Shown piece after piece: positions 12,964 to 33,017 of a stretch of 60,000 nucleotides of DNA. The DNA is from Membranipora membranacea (Eukaryota; Bryozoa; Gymnolaemata; Cheilostomatida; Membraniporidae): the NCBI GenBank assembly GCA_914767715.1, contig OU612070.1:6591501-6651500 (forward strand), written 5' to 3'. Every line of letters starts with the position of its first letter. The first letter of the stretch is position 1. Under the pieces are notes generated by a model. That model saw only the letters and a program-made list of their open reading frames with translations, did no database searches and was not told where the DNA came from. A program made the position numbers and the translations under genes.

Positions 12964-14329
12964 AGTCATGAATAGTAGTTCCTATTTAAAATCATTAGGC
13001 CAGTGTATTGCACAAAAAACTGTATTTAGTATCTGTGCCATGGCATGGCATGACATCTCTGAACTCATCTGGATAAGATGCTAATTCTTCAAGAAGTTAC
13101 AAATTAGTGGTATATTTTCTTTTGACTCATCAATGTCACGTCAACTAGCTAGGTGACTACATGATTTAGCTAGCACACCTAGGTTATGTCGCTGGATTGA
13201 ATGTTTCCAATTTGGCAAGTTTTCATATTTATGTCAAATGTTGCCTGATACACCCGCCAATGGGAGTAACCTCAGGGGAAAAACAGAATTGAGTCTCCAC
13301 CGGTTGGGGAGGGGGTGACCGGGCGGGAGCAAGTGTCTGGGGGGGGGGGGGGGCTCGGACTAGAGTTTTGGGGGCTCAGACTAGGTTGAGTCAATGATTT
13401 GACTAATTTAAGGCTAATGACGCTAAAGGTCAGCTCCTTAAAATAACATTTTATATAGTCAGTACTCATGAAAATTGAGAGGTCTATGTGTGTAAAGTGA
13501 AGCGAACTGGGTGTCATTGTATTATACAGAACCATAAGTCAACAAAACCAGAGTAAATTCAACACTATTGTGTATGGTTATTTCAAAAGCCTAGTCCCTG
13601 CACAGACACAATGGGCAAACTAAAATTATGATGTGTGCTGTTCATCAGGGTTCATTACGCTCTAAGTAGCCAAAACTACTGTCGCAAGACTACTTTGCAA
13701 GTATTAAAATTAATTTGATGAAACAAAAAATTGAGATAACCTTATGTTTCCTTGCCATGACTTGACAAACTCTGAATCATTAATATTCAGGAGTAGAAAG
13801 AGAGAAAGTACATCTAAACTTTGCTTTCATCTCTGAAACAAAAACACAAGTGATCGTTCTAACTGCCCATCAAGATAAGTTAATCTTTAAAACAAGAGGT
13901 CACTTCCAAGTTTTGGTATTGCATTCAGTTTAGTGGATAATGTCAAATTCGAGGGATTATCAATGTCAGTCAGTCAGCCAGTGTTCATATTTTCCAGCAC
14001 AGAACAGCTGGCCTTGCCACATGGTCAACAATGAAAAAGATTAGGTTAGAGCTGAACAATAGAGCCCAAGGTGGGATGGGGCGTTCATGTGTACCCCATA
14101 ATAGAATGGTATTCTGACTTAGTGGGCATATAAGATCCTGGACAATATTGAGATAGCTAACAGATAGTGCGACAGTCAGTAGCTTAGAGGCTTACAGGTA
14201 ATCCTATAGTTGACTGACCTTATCCCTTATGATTAATAGGTATCAAAAACCTGTATTTGATAGCCACAAGGCACTAGCACTAATCAGTCCCCAAACCTCT
14301 AATCTCATGATGTACAAAAAGTAGGTACC

Positions 14330-14400
14330 GATCCTTGTCACACAGCTACTTTTTGTTTTATTACCCAACAAAACCAAAAAACTAGCTGTGTGACAAGGCT
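14330..14400. mobile_element. 71-bp hairpin MITE with perfect 10-bp target duplication
   Basis: Inverted repeats CCTTGTCACACAGCTA / TAGCTGTGTGACAAGG enclose a T-rich/A-rich spacer, and the direct repeat AGTAGGTACC lies immediately on both sides (14320-14329, 14401-14410). A 9-10 bp duplication is typical of Mutator-like elements. It is among the smallest plausible transposition units. Confidence 0.75.
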
Positions 14401-14974
14401 AGTAGGTACCAACTAGGATATGATATCTGTTTACGAGACGAGGTGAATAAAATAAACAAATCGTAGATAAGACTAAGTCACTTATATGAAGGGTAGTAAA
14501 CTGCCGCAGTATTTGCACGATGAGGCCAACTAAACTGCACACCTGATCCGTGGCAGGGGAATGTGTCACTGGAAGGTGTAGGAAGGTCAGGAAATGTTTG
14601 ATTGATGAGTTTTCACTGACGTGCATTGGTGTATTGCAAAATATGGTTATCTTTAAAACCCATAAAAATTTGTAAATAAAAAAATGGAGGAAATCCTGAA
14701 AAGCTGAGACTGTTCGATTAAAACAGAGGCCTATCCAGAGTTACTTCATTTTTCCAAAATTGTACATCTTTGATTCGACCTTTTGACTTCAAAAAATTTA
14801 GGCAAGGGCATGGGTTCCTGACTGCAGCTGAGGTATACATGATATGTTTGTTCAAGTGTCCCAAGGTGAGGACTGCCAATTTTCACATGCATGCACATAT
14901 GGTATACACACAGAGAGAGGACCTCAATTACTTCAAGTCCTGATCCGCAGGGATCTACCAAAGAGCATGGTTAC

Positions 14975-15050
14975 TAATGGGAATCGAACCCAGGGCTGGA
15001 TCATCTCAAGGTAGGCATAGTGGCGAGGTCCAAGCCTACTGTAGCCTCAT
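14975..15050 (-). repeat. Possible tRNA-derived SINE head
   Basis: On the minus strand CCTGGGTTCGATTCCCAT is a good box B/T-arm, but the sequence before it does not fold into a tRNA and the acceptor stem halves do not match. Probably a SINE relic. Confidence 0.3.
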
Positions 15051-15453
15051 TCATTTCCATACAATCTTCACAGCCAGAAAGGTTAGCAGGAGGTGAGCAC
15101 TAGACTCTTAAACTCAAGTTCAAGACTAGCTTCTACAGATATCGAGTCAACGTTGAGGCAGCGCAGCGCAATCCGATGTGTTTACCGAGGATTCAGATAA
15201 GATAGATCAGGTATAGATAGATGCAATTTTAAATATTTCCATGTGGTGGATAAAAGAAGAAAGCATACATGCATTTTAAATACAAGGGAAGAAGTTTGAA
15301 GAGTTGACATTATTCTCACCATTCTCCCTGTTCTCACATACATTCAGCAAAAAAACTACCACCTGTTGCTCATCATGTTTAGGAAATTCACAGCTGCCCT
15401 CAACCTTTAAATCAGTCACAGGACTTTGCATGCTAGTACTAGTACACACTCAC

Positions 15454-15760
15454 CACTATTCAGTGAAGACATTAGATACTGGATGGCTTGGTTATCAGGC
15501 AGGTGCTTGTTCAAATAATGAATGAGATCAATCTTCACTTCATCTTCCTTCTCCAGTACTATCTGCAGAAGGGCTTTCCCTTGTTTTTCTATGTTTGGGG
15601 TAGATGATATCTGCAGCTGTTGGGTTCTACTGAATCCAGAGTGTAAATCTCTTACAATGTTGCTGATGTCAAACTGTTTGATGGCTTCTAGCAGCTGATC
15701 ATAGCAGTTTTGTATGGCTACTGTCAAAACACTTGGCGTTGCAGTGCCAGTGCCCGCCAT
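15454..15760 (-). CDS. First coding exon: CARD-like domain (DLG5/CARD-coiled-coil family)
   Basis: The start ATG at 15760 (MAGTGTATPSVLTVA) opens a 307-nt frame ending at donor AATAGTG|GTGAGT. The roughly 100 residues are predicted all-helical, with the CARD-like pattern of alternating hydrophobics and a final helix pair (KALLQIVLEKEDEVKIDLI, then YLNKHLPDNQAIQYLMSSL). CARD domains mediate homotypic assembly; in DLG5 and CARD9/11 proteins a CARD precedes a long coiled coil, as here. The exon leaves one nucleotide, which joins to 12507-12768 to make an Asp codon. The frame extends upstream of the ATG, so a slightly longer N-terminus cannot be excluded. Domain call by pattern only. Confidence 0.5.
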
Positions 15761-16593
15761 GTTCCCCAGCTTCCTGCCAAGAGGATTTTTCAGGAATGAC
15801 AACACAACATAATTTAGTTTCAATTTTGACTTCTGCTTGAATATTTATTTGAATACATTAAAGAAATGGATTTTTGCTTTAATTTGAGGTTGGTGAGATA
15901 TGAAAGCCTAAATGAGCAGTGAAGAAACTGATTGATGATATAACAAAAGAGTACCTCCCTAAATGGCCTCCTAATTCCAATATTTACATCACGTGATCAT
16001 TGAACACATGCCAAGTTTCAGAAAGGAAGGTCATTGGTGTGATTGTAGCCATAGCTACTACTATAGGGATTTACTACTGTATTTCCTCATTTCCTGTGTC
16101 AACATTACCTGGACTTTGCTGCTTGTGGGGAAGTCTCTAGAAATTATCAACCAATGAATGCAGCACAACCTCTGTAAGTAAGAGAGATATGTGTAGAATC
16201 TATTAAGCATTAGCCACATGAAGTGGAATGTATGTATTATATCTTTTTTGTGCACAGACGAATTTTACTCTATTAGAGGATAGAGTTCAGTGGTCTTGCA
16301 CCTTTATGCAGTGCCCCTTGGACTTGCACTGCAGGCCTGTTTTTAGCCCCATCCAGATTAACCAATGTGTGGTTGATACTGGACATGACCAAAGTACATG
16401 CAGGCCCCAGAGGCCCATGCTTATTCCATCAGCTATCATAATCCAGTAGTTGTCAGGAGCTCAGTTAGTTTAACAGACTGGAGCAACACACTACAACTTA
16501 CTAACTCACTCACATACCATACTTACTTACACTGGTTGGTGCTTGGTGTCATCACAGTTGCCTTCTATAGACTGTACAAGTTAAGTGGTCGGG

Positions 16594-16628
16594 TGCCTAA
16601 GTGGTTGCAGGCCTCAACCACTTGGGCA
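16594..16628. repeat. Short inverted repeat
   Basis: TGCCTAAGTGGTTG and CAACCACTTGGGCA pair with one mismatch around the loop CAGGCCT. No gene context suggests a function. Confidence 0.5.
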
Positions 16629-17157
16629 ATCCACAACTTGTTGACTTGCACAAGCTACTACTGAAGACCTGTGGTGATCAGCTGAGACAGACCACAGCAG
16701 CATTTGATTATGTTCATGGATGAGTTATTTAAGTGCCAGAAAAAGCGTGAACCTGGTTCACGTCTTGAATGCTTACTCTACAAGGCTTTTGTGGAGGACA
16801 ACATATTTGTTTGGAACTAAAATATATTTTATTAGTGTAGTTGATTCAGCGAGTATGTAGCTCTTCTGGACTGAGTGGTTGGTACTGACATTGATACCAA
16901 CATTGAGAGTGAATTTACCCAGAATTTGTTCGCCCCTGTTCAGTTCGCCACATGAAATTAATTCTGAAGGTACTGTGAGCCAGTGTGATGTATTACTATT
17001 ATATTATGATTTATATTGCAAGTACTGTATGTGAGAAACTAACGGGGTGAGTCCTAAAAGATTTTCAAAATTTAAATCTAAATTGAGCAAATTTAGCATA
17101 TCTGCGACCAAATATTTTTCAGAGACAGATACAGGAAGTCGAACACCGACAAGCAGA

Positions 17158-17648
17158 ATGACAAAGAAGAGAGTAACAACCACTTATAAGAGAGAGTTCA
17201 GTCCTGAGAGATCAGCCCAGCGACCGTCAGCTATCAGATGCTTCGATGCCAATAATAATTACAGAGAATATCGCAGAGCCCTAGAACATGGCCACCAGAG
17301 GTCGCCCTTCGTTTGGGATGACTGGGAGTATGAACTAGGAAGCTCGGATGAAGATATCCAACAACAGCAAAAACCACCAGGTTTGTCAAAAAAAATATTG
17401 TTAACTTTGGGATTACTGGTTTATTGTTAACTGAGAACAAGCCGCTCAATTCTAATATAGGGAGATCATTTAGAGTAGACAGTGAAATGTACAGGCTGTA
17501 GTTTATAGGTGCTTCCGCTCAGCATAATACATTCATAGCATCAGGTCAGTCCGAGTATAGCTTGTGGTTGAAAATGAAATGTTACTTCCAGCAACACAGG
17601 CAGAGCATAGCCATATAGTTATTATATACTATATAGAGTATATAATAA

Positions 17649-17681
<33 letters not shown>

Positions 17682-19334
17682 CTTTTTTTGCTCTATGGCT
17701 GTAGCACTTAAACTACAATGCTTTCAGTCTGTGTGGTGCAAGTGGACTTGTAATGACTATACTATCATGTTAATATCTTTGCAGCTAACACAAAGAAAAA
17801 GCACAAACAAGGCTCGATATCACCAGGATCTCATGTATCTTCTAACTCAGGCTCAGGGGGTAACAGATCAGCCCCCGGCTCTGATAGGGGATCTATCCTG
17901 AGCTCTGAGGCTCCATCACCTCGTAATAAGCAGAGATATGACCAGCAATGTCAGACATCAGTCCGAGAACCACGTCGTAGCTTAAGAGCTCAGACTAGAA
18001 CTGTTACAAGAAAGTCGGGTCGTAGAGGGGCCTCCCCACAAAGTGATGGAGAATGCAACTGCGGTGCAGATTATGGACCAAAAAACAGATATCAAGGTAT
18101 AATGTTGTTTGTATGATAATGCTATGTGTCTTTATTATAATATTCATTAGGAAAAGTTAAATCAAGGAAATCAATGCAAAAGAGAGATCGAAAAAAGTTT
18201 GGGTTTTATCTAAGGCCATACGCTTCTTTGTGCACACAGCCGACATCAAACATGGCCTAGCTAATTTTAATTTCCTCATATTTAAGAATCCCCATCATCA
18301 GCAATGTTCTTATACCTCATTCCTCCCTTAAACCTCTTCTCAACTTGTGTCATTAATTTTCTGGCACTTCACAAGACACTACATAAGATGCCGATGGTCA
18401 TCTCAACAAGACTTAAGCTCTGACATGCATGTCTCATCTTTTATAGGTCAGCCTGTTAGGGTTCTCTCAGACACCATCTCAAAGTCCTTGAAGAAGGTTT
18501 CTAAGAAGGCTGAACACGCTGGCCCTGATTCAAAGCGTTCTGCTTCAGCACCTATTGACAGTTCACCCTTTGTACAATACGGCACAGGTGACGATGAAAG
18601 AGAAACCGGAGCTAAGCGAACTCATAACATTCTCTCTAAAGAAGGGGTGAGTTACTCTTGTCGGCTTCGTCTTGTCTTTAATGGGGGATAACACAGCAAG
18701 GTTGCAGTACCAGAGTACAAGTACTGGTACCCATAGTACTCAACGGCTCCGGAAAGCAAGTTTGCTCTTGCTTCTAATAGTTATCAAACTTGCATGACTG
18801 ATGACTAAAGTCAACAAGATCTGGAAGCTCGATGCATATTTTGACTTTTGTCTCTTAACTGTATGATATGTAAGCCAACATCTACACAAGCGTTTCCAAG
18901 ACTTCTTACTCCAAGCAGGAGATAAATTGTTTCGCTACCAATACCCACTGATGGGAGCTTGCTTCAACAATGAAAGAATTGAGGGGTTATCTGTATATTC
19001 TCATATTATTTTGTTTGAAAGACCTGACCTCAAATCCTGCTGTGATTTTTTGTGATGTTGTGTTTGTGAGTTTGAGTATGGTAAATATTGTCTTTTTCTC
19101 TGACAGGTTTATCCATCTGCGTCTGACGCAAAGCTGAGACACCAGGTATCAACTGAATTCAGGAGAGGCCAGATTATAAAGCAGCATCGTCCCAAAACCG
19201 CTATGTTTGATCCAAGATTCGATGATCGCATGAACAAAGAGACATCCAAATGGCAGTCAGAATACAACAAAAACTTTAGGCAGTTCCCAACTACTGACTA
19301 TAGTAGGAATTGTAAACACAAACCTCCATACTAA
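17158..19334 (+). CDS. Four-exon gene for a basic Ser-rich protein with S/T-E-Y/F motifs (MDM1/MAP6-like, tentative)
   Basis: Exons at 17123-17380 (acceptor ATATTTTTCAG), 17785-18096, 18447-18646 and 19107-19334 join with matching phases (1, 1, 0) and end at TAA 19332-19334. The first in-frame ATG is at 17158; a donor GTGAGT at 17047 suggests a 5' untranslated exon before it. The product, about 320 residues, is basic and Ser/Arg-rich with no signal peptide. It has scattered motifs TTTYKREFSPE, STEFRRGQ and WQSEYNKNFRQFP, and a C-terminal block with FDPRFDDRMNKE. S/T-E-Y-x-x-x-F repeats occur in the microtubule-binding proteins MDM1 and MAP6/SAXO, which hints at a microtubule or centriole role. 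That is inference; the exon structure is well supported, the identity is weak. Confidence 0.6.
17617..17681. repeat. Perfect hairpin followed by a TA microsatellite
   Basis: AGTTATTATATACT and its exact inverse AGTATATAATAACT are separated by ATATAG (17617-17650). A TA run of about 13 units follows (17656-17681). It lies in the first intron of the plus-strand gene. Confidence 0.8.
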
Positions 19335-20462
19335 GAACATTTCAAGTGAAGAGTTTTTTCAGGATTTGCTTATTTTTTGTTGATAGTTAGGTATGTGCAG
19401 CAGTGAGTGAGCCTCACATTTTTATTGATCCGTAAACCTTCATTAATTCATATCCACATATGGTGCAAACATAAGTCACTGGGAGTTTTTTAAAACTCCC
19501 ATCGAGCCAAATGGTTAAAGTTTGGGGAGGGTTTATTCCCGTGATCTCGCAGTTAGATATAATCCAATTGGGCTTTCTTGTCTTAGTTTGCTACAGCAGT
19601 GACCTGTCAACTAAGCAACAGCGATTGCCCATTATACATATGTTTATTGAATATAGATTATGACGTTATCAAATGCCACGATGCCATTATCAAACGCTTT
19701 CATTGATCACACTCGGCAACTAGAAAGATCTTTAGAAATTAGTCCTTTTCTCAAGTTTGAACTAGCTTAGTGCGAGCAAGTCAATTAATTTTTACTAATG
19801 TATTTATTTTTGCGATTCCCTATATATCTGGTTGAGAGAATTTCATAATTAATTAAAAGCGTATGAAGTATTTTTTGTATCTGCCAAGAAGGAACTTTTT
19901 TGAGTTTCCTTTGAGCAAACTGTGATGTTTAGTTTCCGTTTTATTTTTTGAGAATTATTAAAGCTACTCAAGATTAAAGAAATCTAATCGCTGGCGATAA
20001 AGCCGAGACTTTTGACCCTAGTTGTTCTTCTGGTTGTAATTGCTATCGCTGATGAGGAGAAGCAATGTTCCATCAATGACTCATCAAACAAGAGAAAAGA
20101 GATGAATTTTACAGTGGGAAATCATACTCCTATCGGGGTTTCAATGTTGGATGAGTGATCAATTTGGGACCAGTCGCATTTCTTTGCTCAATTTCATTGA
20201 TCTTTTGGTCTCCACTTAGGCCTATTTGTATCCAAATCCCCCACTGAGAAAGTTTATGATGTACCATCTAGCAGTGAACAAATTCGTGAGGATATCACTC
20301 TCAGGTCTCAGACCTTAACAGTTGTTGGATTTTGTTGTTGTGTGTCCTTGTATAAAGTATAGACGACTCCATATTTCAAGAGATACTGATTGAAGAGACA
20401 ATATATTTCATAAATGTGAACACTATAAATAGATTTTAATTGGTTAAACACTTATATAAGCC
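19335..20462. other. Convergent intergenic region
   Basis: It separates the ends of the plus-strand Ser-rich gene and the minus-strand collagen gene. It includes the small palindrome GGGAGTTTTTTAAAACTCCC near 19480. Nothing else identified. Confidence 0.5.
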
Positions 20463-22156
20463 TTACTTGGTACACACTACACACTGAAGAGGTGTATTTT
20501 GAGCATACGGCGGGCAGCTGTTTAAAGCACTATTACCTTCACAACTTGCTGAGACTGAATATAATGGCAGCCCATACCATGTTCCACTGATTGTAGCTCT
20601 ACCTCTATTTTCTGGTTGTTTGTCTAAGCACAGATAAGTGCTTCGACTATGGTTGTCAACAAATCGCCCCTCAACGCCATGCTGAGAAGGTACTGAAAAT
20701 AAGTATCCGTTGTATTCCGCAGTCCAACTGCTTGGACATCGAGACTTCCCTGGGATCATTAATTTGGAGTATCTAGGTGTTGCCTCACACACTACACACG
20801 GCAGATGCTGATTTTTGTTGACAAGTGAAGACAACTCATATGGACTGACAAGAACGGGTCTCAATACAGAAGCAGAACCTGATAACTTCAACAGGGTAGC
20901 AGAGACATCAGGATCATCTGTTAGGCATTGTACATCAACACCGCCACCTTTTGATCTGAAGTCGGGACCGGCCATCTGTCCTCTGTAGATGAGTTTAGAT
21001 GTTGCTGGGCAGACTGTCCTTCCTCAGCTAGTTATGACTGCTCCACTGTATGTCGGCATACTAGATACAAGTCTGTTGTACTCTGATGGAAAGAAAACAC
21101 AGAAAATATTGGTAAATCTCTAATCATACAACTTGTTTGCCTGTTATTATTTCTCAAAGTGCTATCAGCCTTACTATATAAATAAACCTGCGTTCAGCAC
21201 TATTATATGACTAGTTAACAATTATTGCAGATTAATTTCTTATGTTACAAATTTTTCTCTTTCTACTCAACAAACTATAAGCTCTCTCATTCCTTTCAAG
21301 TTTTTTGAATATCAGTAATGGATTTTCTCTTCTGTTTAAATTCTTGATCAATAACATAAAGCCCGGCGGGGTTTTATATTATGTATGCGTGGCTGATGAA
21401 ATCTCAGCTCACCTTTAAAAGACACCCACAGATATTGTGTCATTGCAGTAGATAATAAGGATAACATTATCAAGGATAAAACAACATACCTTTAGATACA
21501 GACTTGGACACAGTCATATTGATCATCTTTTCTACAGCAAGGAGTGAGAATGCATCTCGGCCATCTCTTCCGTCTTTCCCCTAAATTGAAAACAAAATAA
21601 TTACTTTGAAAATTTTGATTAAATCTTTGACATGCTGCTTACCACTGCCCGTAGAAATCATTGAAAAGCTCACAGCAAAATAACTGACTCCTTGATTGGG
21701 AGTCCCCGAGGTATATGGCATGTGAGTGATATTTTAATTTTTAGTGCAGGAATAGTTAATGAAAAATTCCTCATTAAACCTGTGAGTTGAAGGCTTTGTA
21801 ATGTTGGATTGGATCGATATGCTTTACCGGAGGTCCCTGTGGTCCAGGAGGCCCAACTCTCCCAACAGCACTCTTCAGCCAATCGGAAACTTCTGAAGAT
21901 ATCACTTCTCTTTCCTTCCTGTCTCTCTTCACCTCACTTACCATCTCTCCCTTCCCTACGCTAGCTGAACATTCAGCGCCTTGGTTCACACTCATCTATA
22001 ATCATTGTAGGAATAAATTAGGAATTTCATAATTGACGGATCTGACTGTAAACACCATTGGAACATCTAAAAAATTGTTATAAATAAGGATCTTACCTCA
22101 TGTCTTGGTTTGTGCTCACACATTTCCATCTGAGCCTTCAGCATTGTGATTTCACT
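20463..22156 (-). CDS. Short-chain collagen (sponge C4/spongin type), with an in-frame TGA
   Basis: Minus-strand exons 22156-22097, 21995-21828, 21580-21490 and 21082-20463 join in phase (0, 0, 1) and end at TAA 20463. In order they encode a short helical segment (SEITMLKAQMEMCEHK), a charged stretch, and a very short collagen helix (GPPGPQGPP followed across a splice by GKDGRDGRD). A Cys-rich globular C-domain of about 190 residues follows, with CVVCEA, CPSSW, LCLDKQ and CVVCTK motifs. This architecture is that of sponge short-chain collagen C4/spongin proteins, whose C-domain is related to collagen IV NC1; they are secreted matrix proteins. The first exon with the signal peptide was not found. 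At 21024-21026 a TGA interrupts the last exon where the family usually has Trp before GRTxCP, with no frameshift, so this allele may be broken. Confidence 0.75.
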
Positions 22157-24391
22157 CTGTATATAATAACCATAGTAACATACCACACTGGTAAATATAG
22201 CCACATAGAGCAACAAAATACCAACTATAGTTACCAAAAAGCCATGGCTACTCGATATTTTTTCTTTCCTTTACATCTCTAGAAGCAAGACTGAATGCTC
22301 GCTCTATATGAATAGTAACTGTTGCTGAATCAGCAGCTGGGGTTACAATGTTTATCGAATCATCAGTGACACATAGACAGGACACTGCATATAGCTGAAG
22401 CGAGGCACTTGATTATGGTTTATTATTAAGTCTATGGTGACACAACACGGCTCATCTCTTATAAACTATCTTACCTAACCCTGATATCACCGACTGAATA
22501 TGGACATGGTTGTTTTGTTGTCGATGGTTACATGATTGTTTACATGTTAAAACACGGTAGGTTTCCTGCCGTCTGAACCAGAGTCACATTAATCAAGCAG
22601 TATCCAGAGTGCTTTACGAATTCAGCACGGCTATCTCTCTAGCTAGCAGTGTCTCAAGGCACTATTCCAGTTTAATGAGAATGATGAAATTTGGCCACCA
22701 TCATATCAAGAACTTCATGACTAACAGGGCGCAAAGTAGAATCATTGTCATTGCTGATGCAGACTGGCATTGCTTAAAAGGCATATTTCCCAGCAGATGC
22801 CTTAGAACATACTTGGAGTAATCTGTTCATAATTTTCCTGTTTTCAATGTACTGTTTTAGACTTATTCGAGTTTTTTCAAGAAACCAGACAACTAAAACT
22901 TTCTTTTGTCATTTTGGTTTACACAGAAAAATACACACCCACCACATTAAAATATAAACATATAAATACTAATAATATGTATATATCTTTATTTTTACAG
23001 TATATTGTTTACGCTTCACCAAAAGACAATACCAGTAATGGTCAAAAAAAGTCAAAACTCATATAGCAGTTGTAACATAGACAAAACACACATGTTTTGT
23101 GTTTTGTATATGGGTTGCAACCTCAGAGGTTTGCACAACGTCACCATTGTTGACCTATATGCTGATCCTCAGAGGTTTGATCTGCGGTTGCTACTTCGGA
23201 GTGCAGAGCTGTTTTCATGACGTTGCATTACTAACGTATAAGCCTCAGTTGACCCTCTGATGATTAATGTGTATACACCATATGGTATACGCTGAACTCA
23301 AATTATATAGAACAATTCTGTGTGTTTATATAAACACTCATTGAGGAATCGCTGAGGTTGCAACCTCTGTCAGATTGTTTAGGCCATAAGATCAAAATGA
23401 TATGTATAACCCAGATATTTACGCAGAGATTCCAACAACATATAAGTTCAAGTATCTAGTTACGCTTATGGATCAGGAAGAGACTTGCTGAGTTCTAATC
23501 ACTCTCCCCATATAAAGGGAGAAGAATTTTTGGTACTAGCATTGTTTCTCAATAAACTATCTCCAAAGTAGACCTGCCAGTTGAGTTTTTGGTACGCTGG
23601 TTTTCTGACATTTCGCAGATTTTTCTCTTGTTTTAAATCATCCGTCATCAGTCACAGCACTTTCATATACTTCAGACTTTCCCTCCTTTGCTATAGTGTT
23701 TCAATGTACTTGAGGCGATGCGAAGCAAACCTCATCGATGTCTCAGTGAGAGTGGAGCATAATACTAGTCTGATAAAGATTTTGACAGGCTTGGCAAACA
23801 AGTTTTTATTAGTTTTTCACCACAAATAGATCACACTTTCTATGACTACAAGTTTAAACAATGCAACAATTATATCTCCAATTTGACGGCACAATTCAGA
23901 ATATTCTTGACTTCTAAAACCAACCACTTTATGAACTATGACTGCCTAAGAATTTAATCTTGTTATTTTGTTGATATATATATGCAAATTGAAAACAAGT
24001 TCTACATGGATTGAAATATAAATTAACGAAAATTTTGAGAAACGATGTAAAACCAACACACAACTCTATTCATTCTGTGAGACGGTTTGTAGACAAACTA
24101 CACCTCACAGTATAGCTACCAGGCTAGTAGGTGCGAAACACGAGATTGGTTAGAGACAGCTCGTAAGTTTAACAGACAGTTATCATCAGTCACATAACTT
24201 AAGAGTCATTTACAAGCCAAGAGAAGATACAGGATTGCTGACCACGCATATGTCTAAGAGAACACTTAAAAATACAAAAATTTTAGTAGATATTCTATTG
24301 TTTTCTGCGGTATCGTTCTTAATTTCGTTAATTTCCGCCGTATTTCTGTTTGGTGTATTATTTAGCTAGATTTTCCAGTTGTTAGTCCAGG
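22157..24391. other. Region between collagen and esterase genes
   Basis: It should contain the missing first exon of the collagen gene; a donor-like GTTAG|GTAAGA near 22470 on the minus strand is a candidate untranslated exon. Otherwise AT-rich with no supported gene. Confidence 0.4.

Positions 24392-33017
<8,626 letters not shown>

Noticed and set aside
14975-15050. Functional tRNA gene on the minus strand
   Set aside because: A good T-arm is present but acceptor and D arms cannot be formed; kept only as a possible SINE relic.
16228-16664. Plus-strand frames upstream of the Ser-rich gene, one with a membrane-like stretch
   Set aside because: Repeated GCAGGCC words and an inverted repeat suggest repeat-derived DNA; no phase-compatible link to the exon at 17123.
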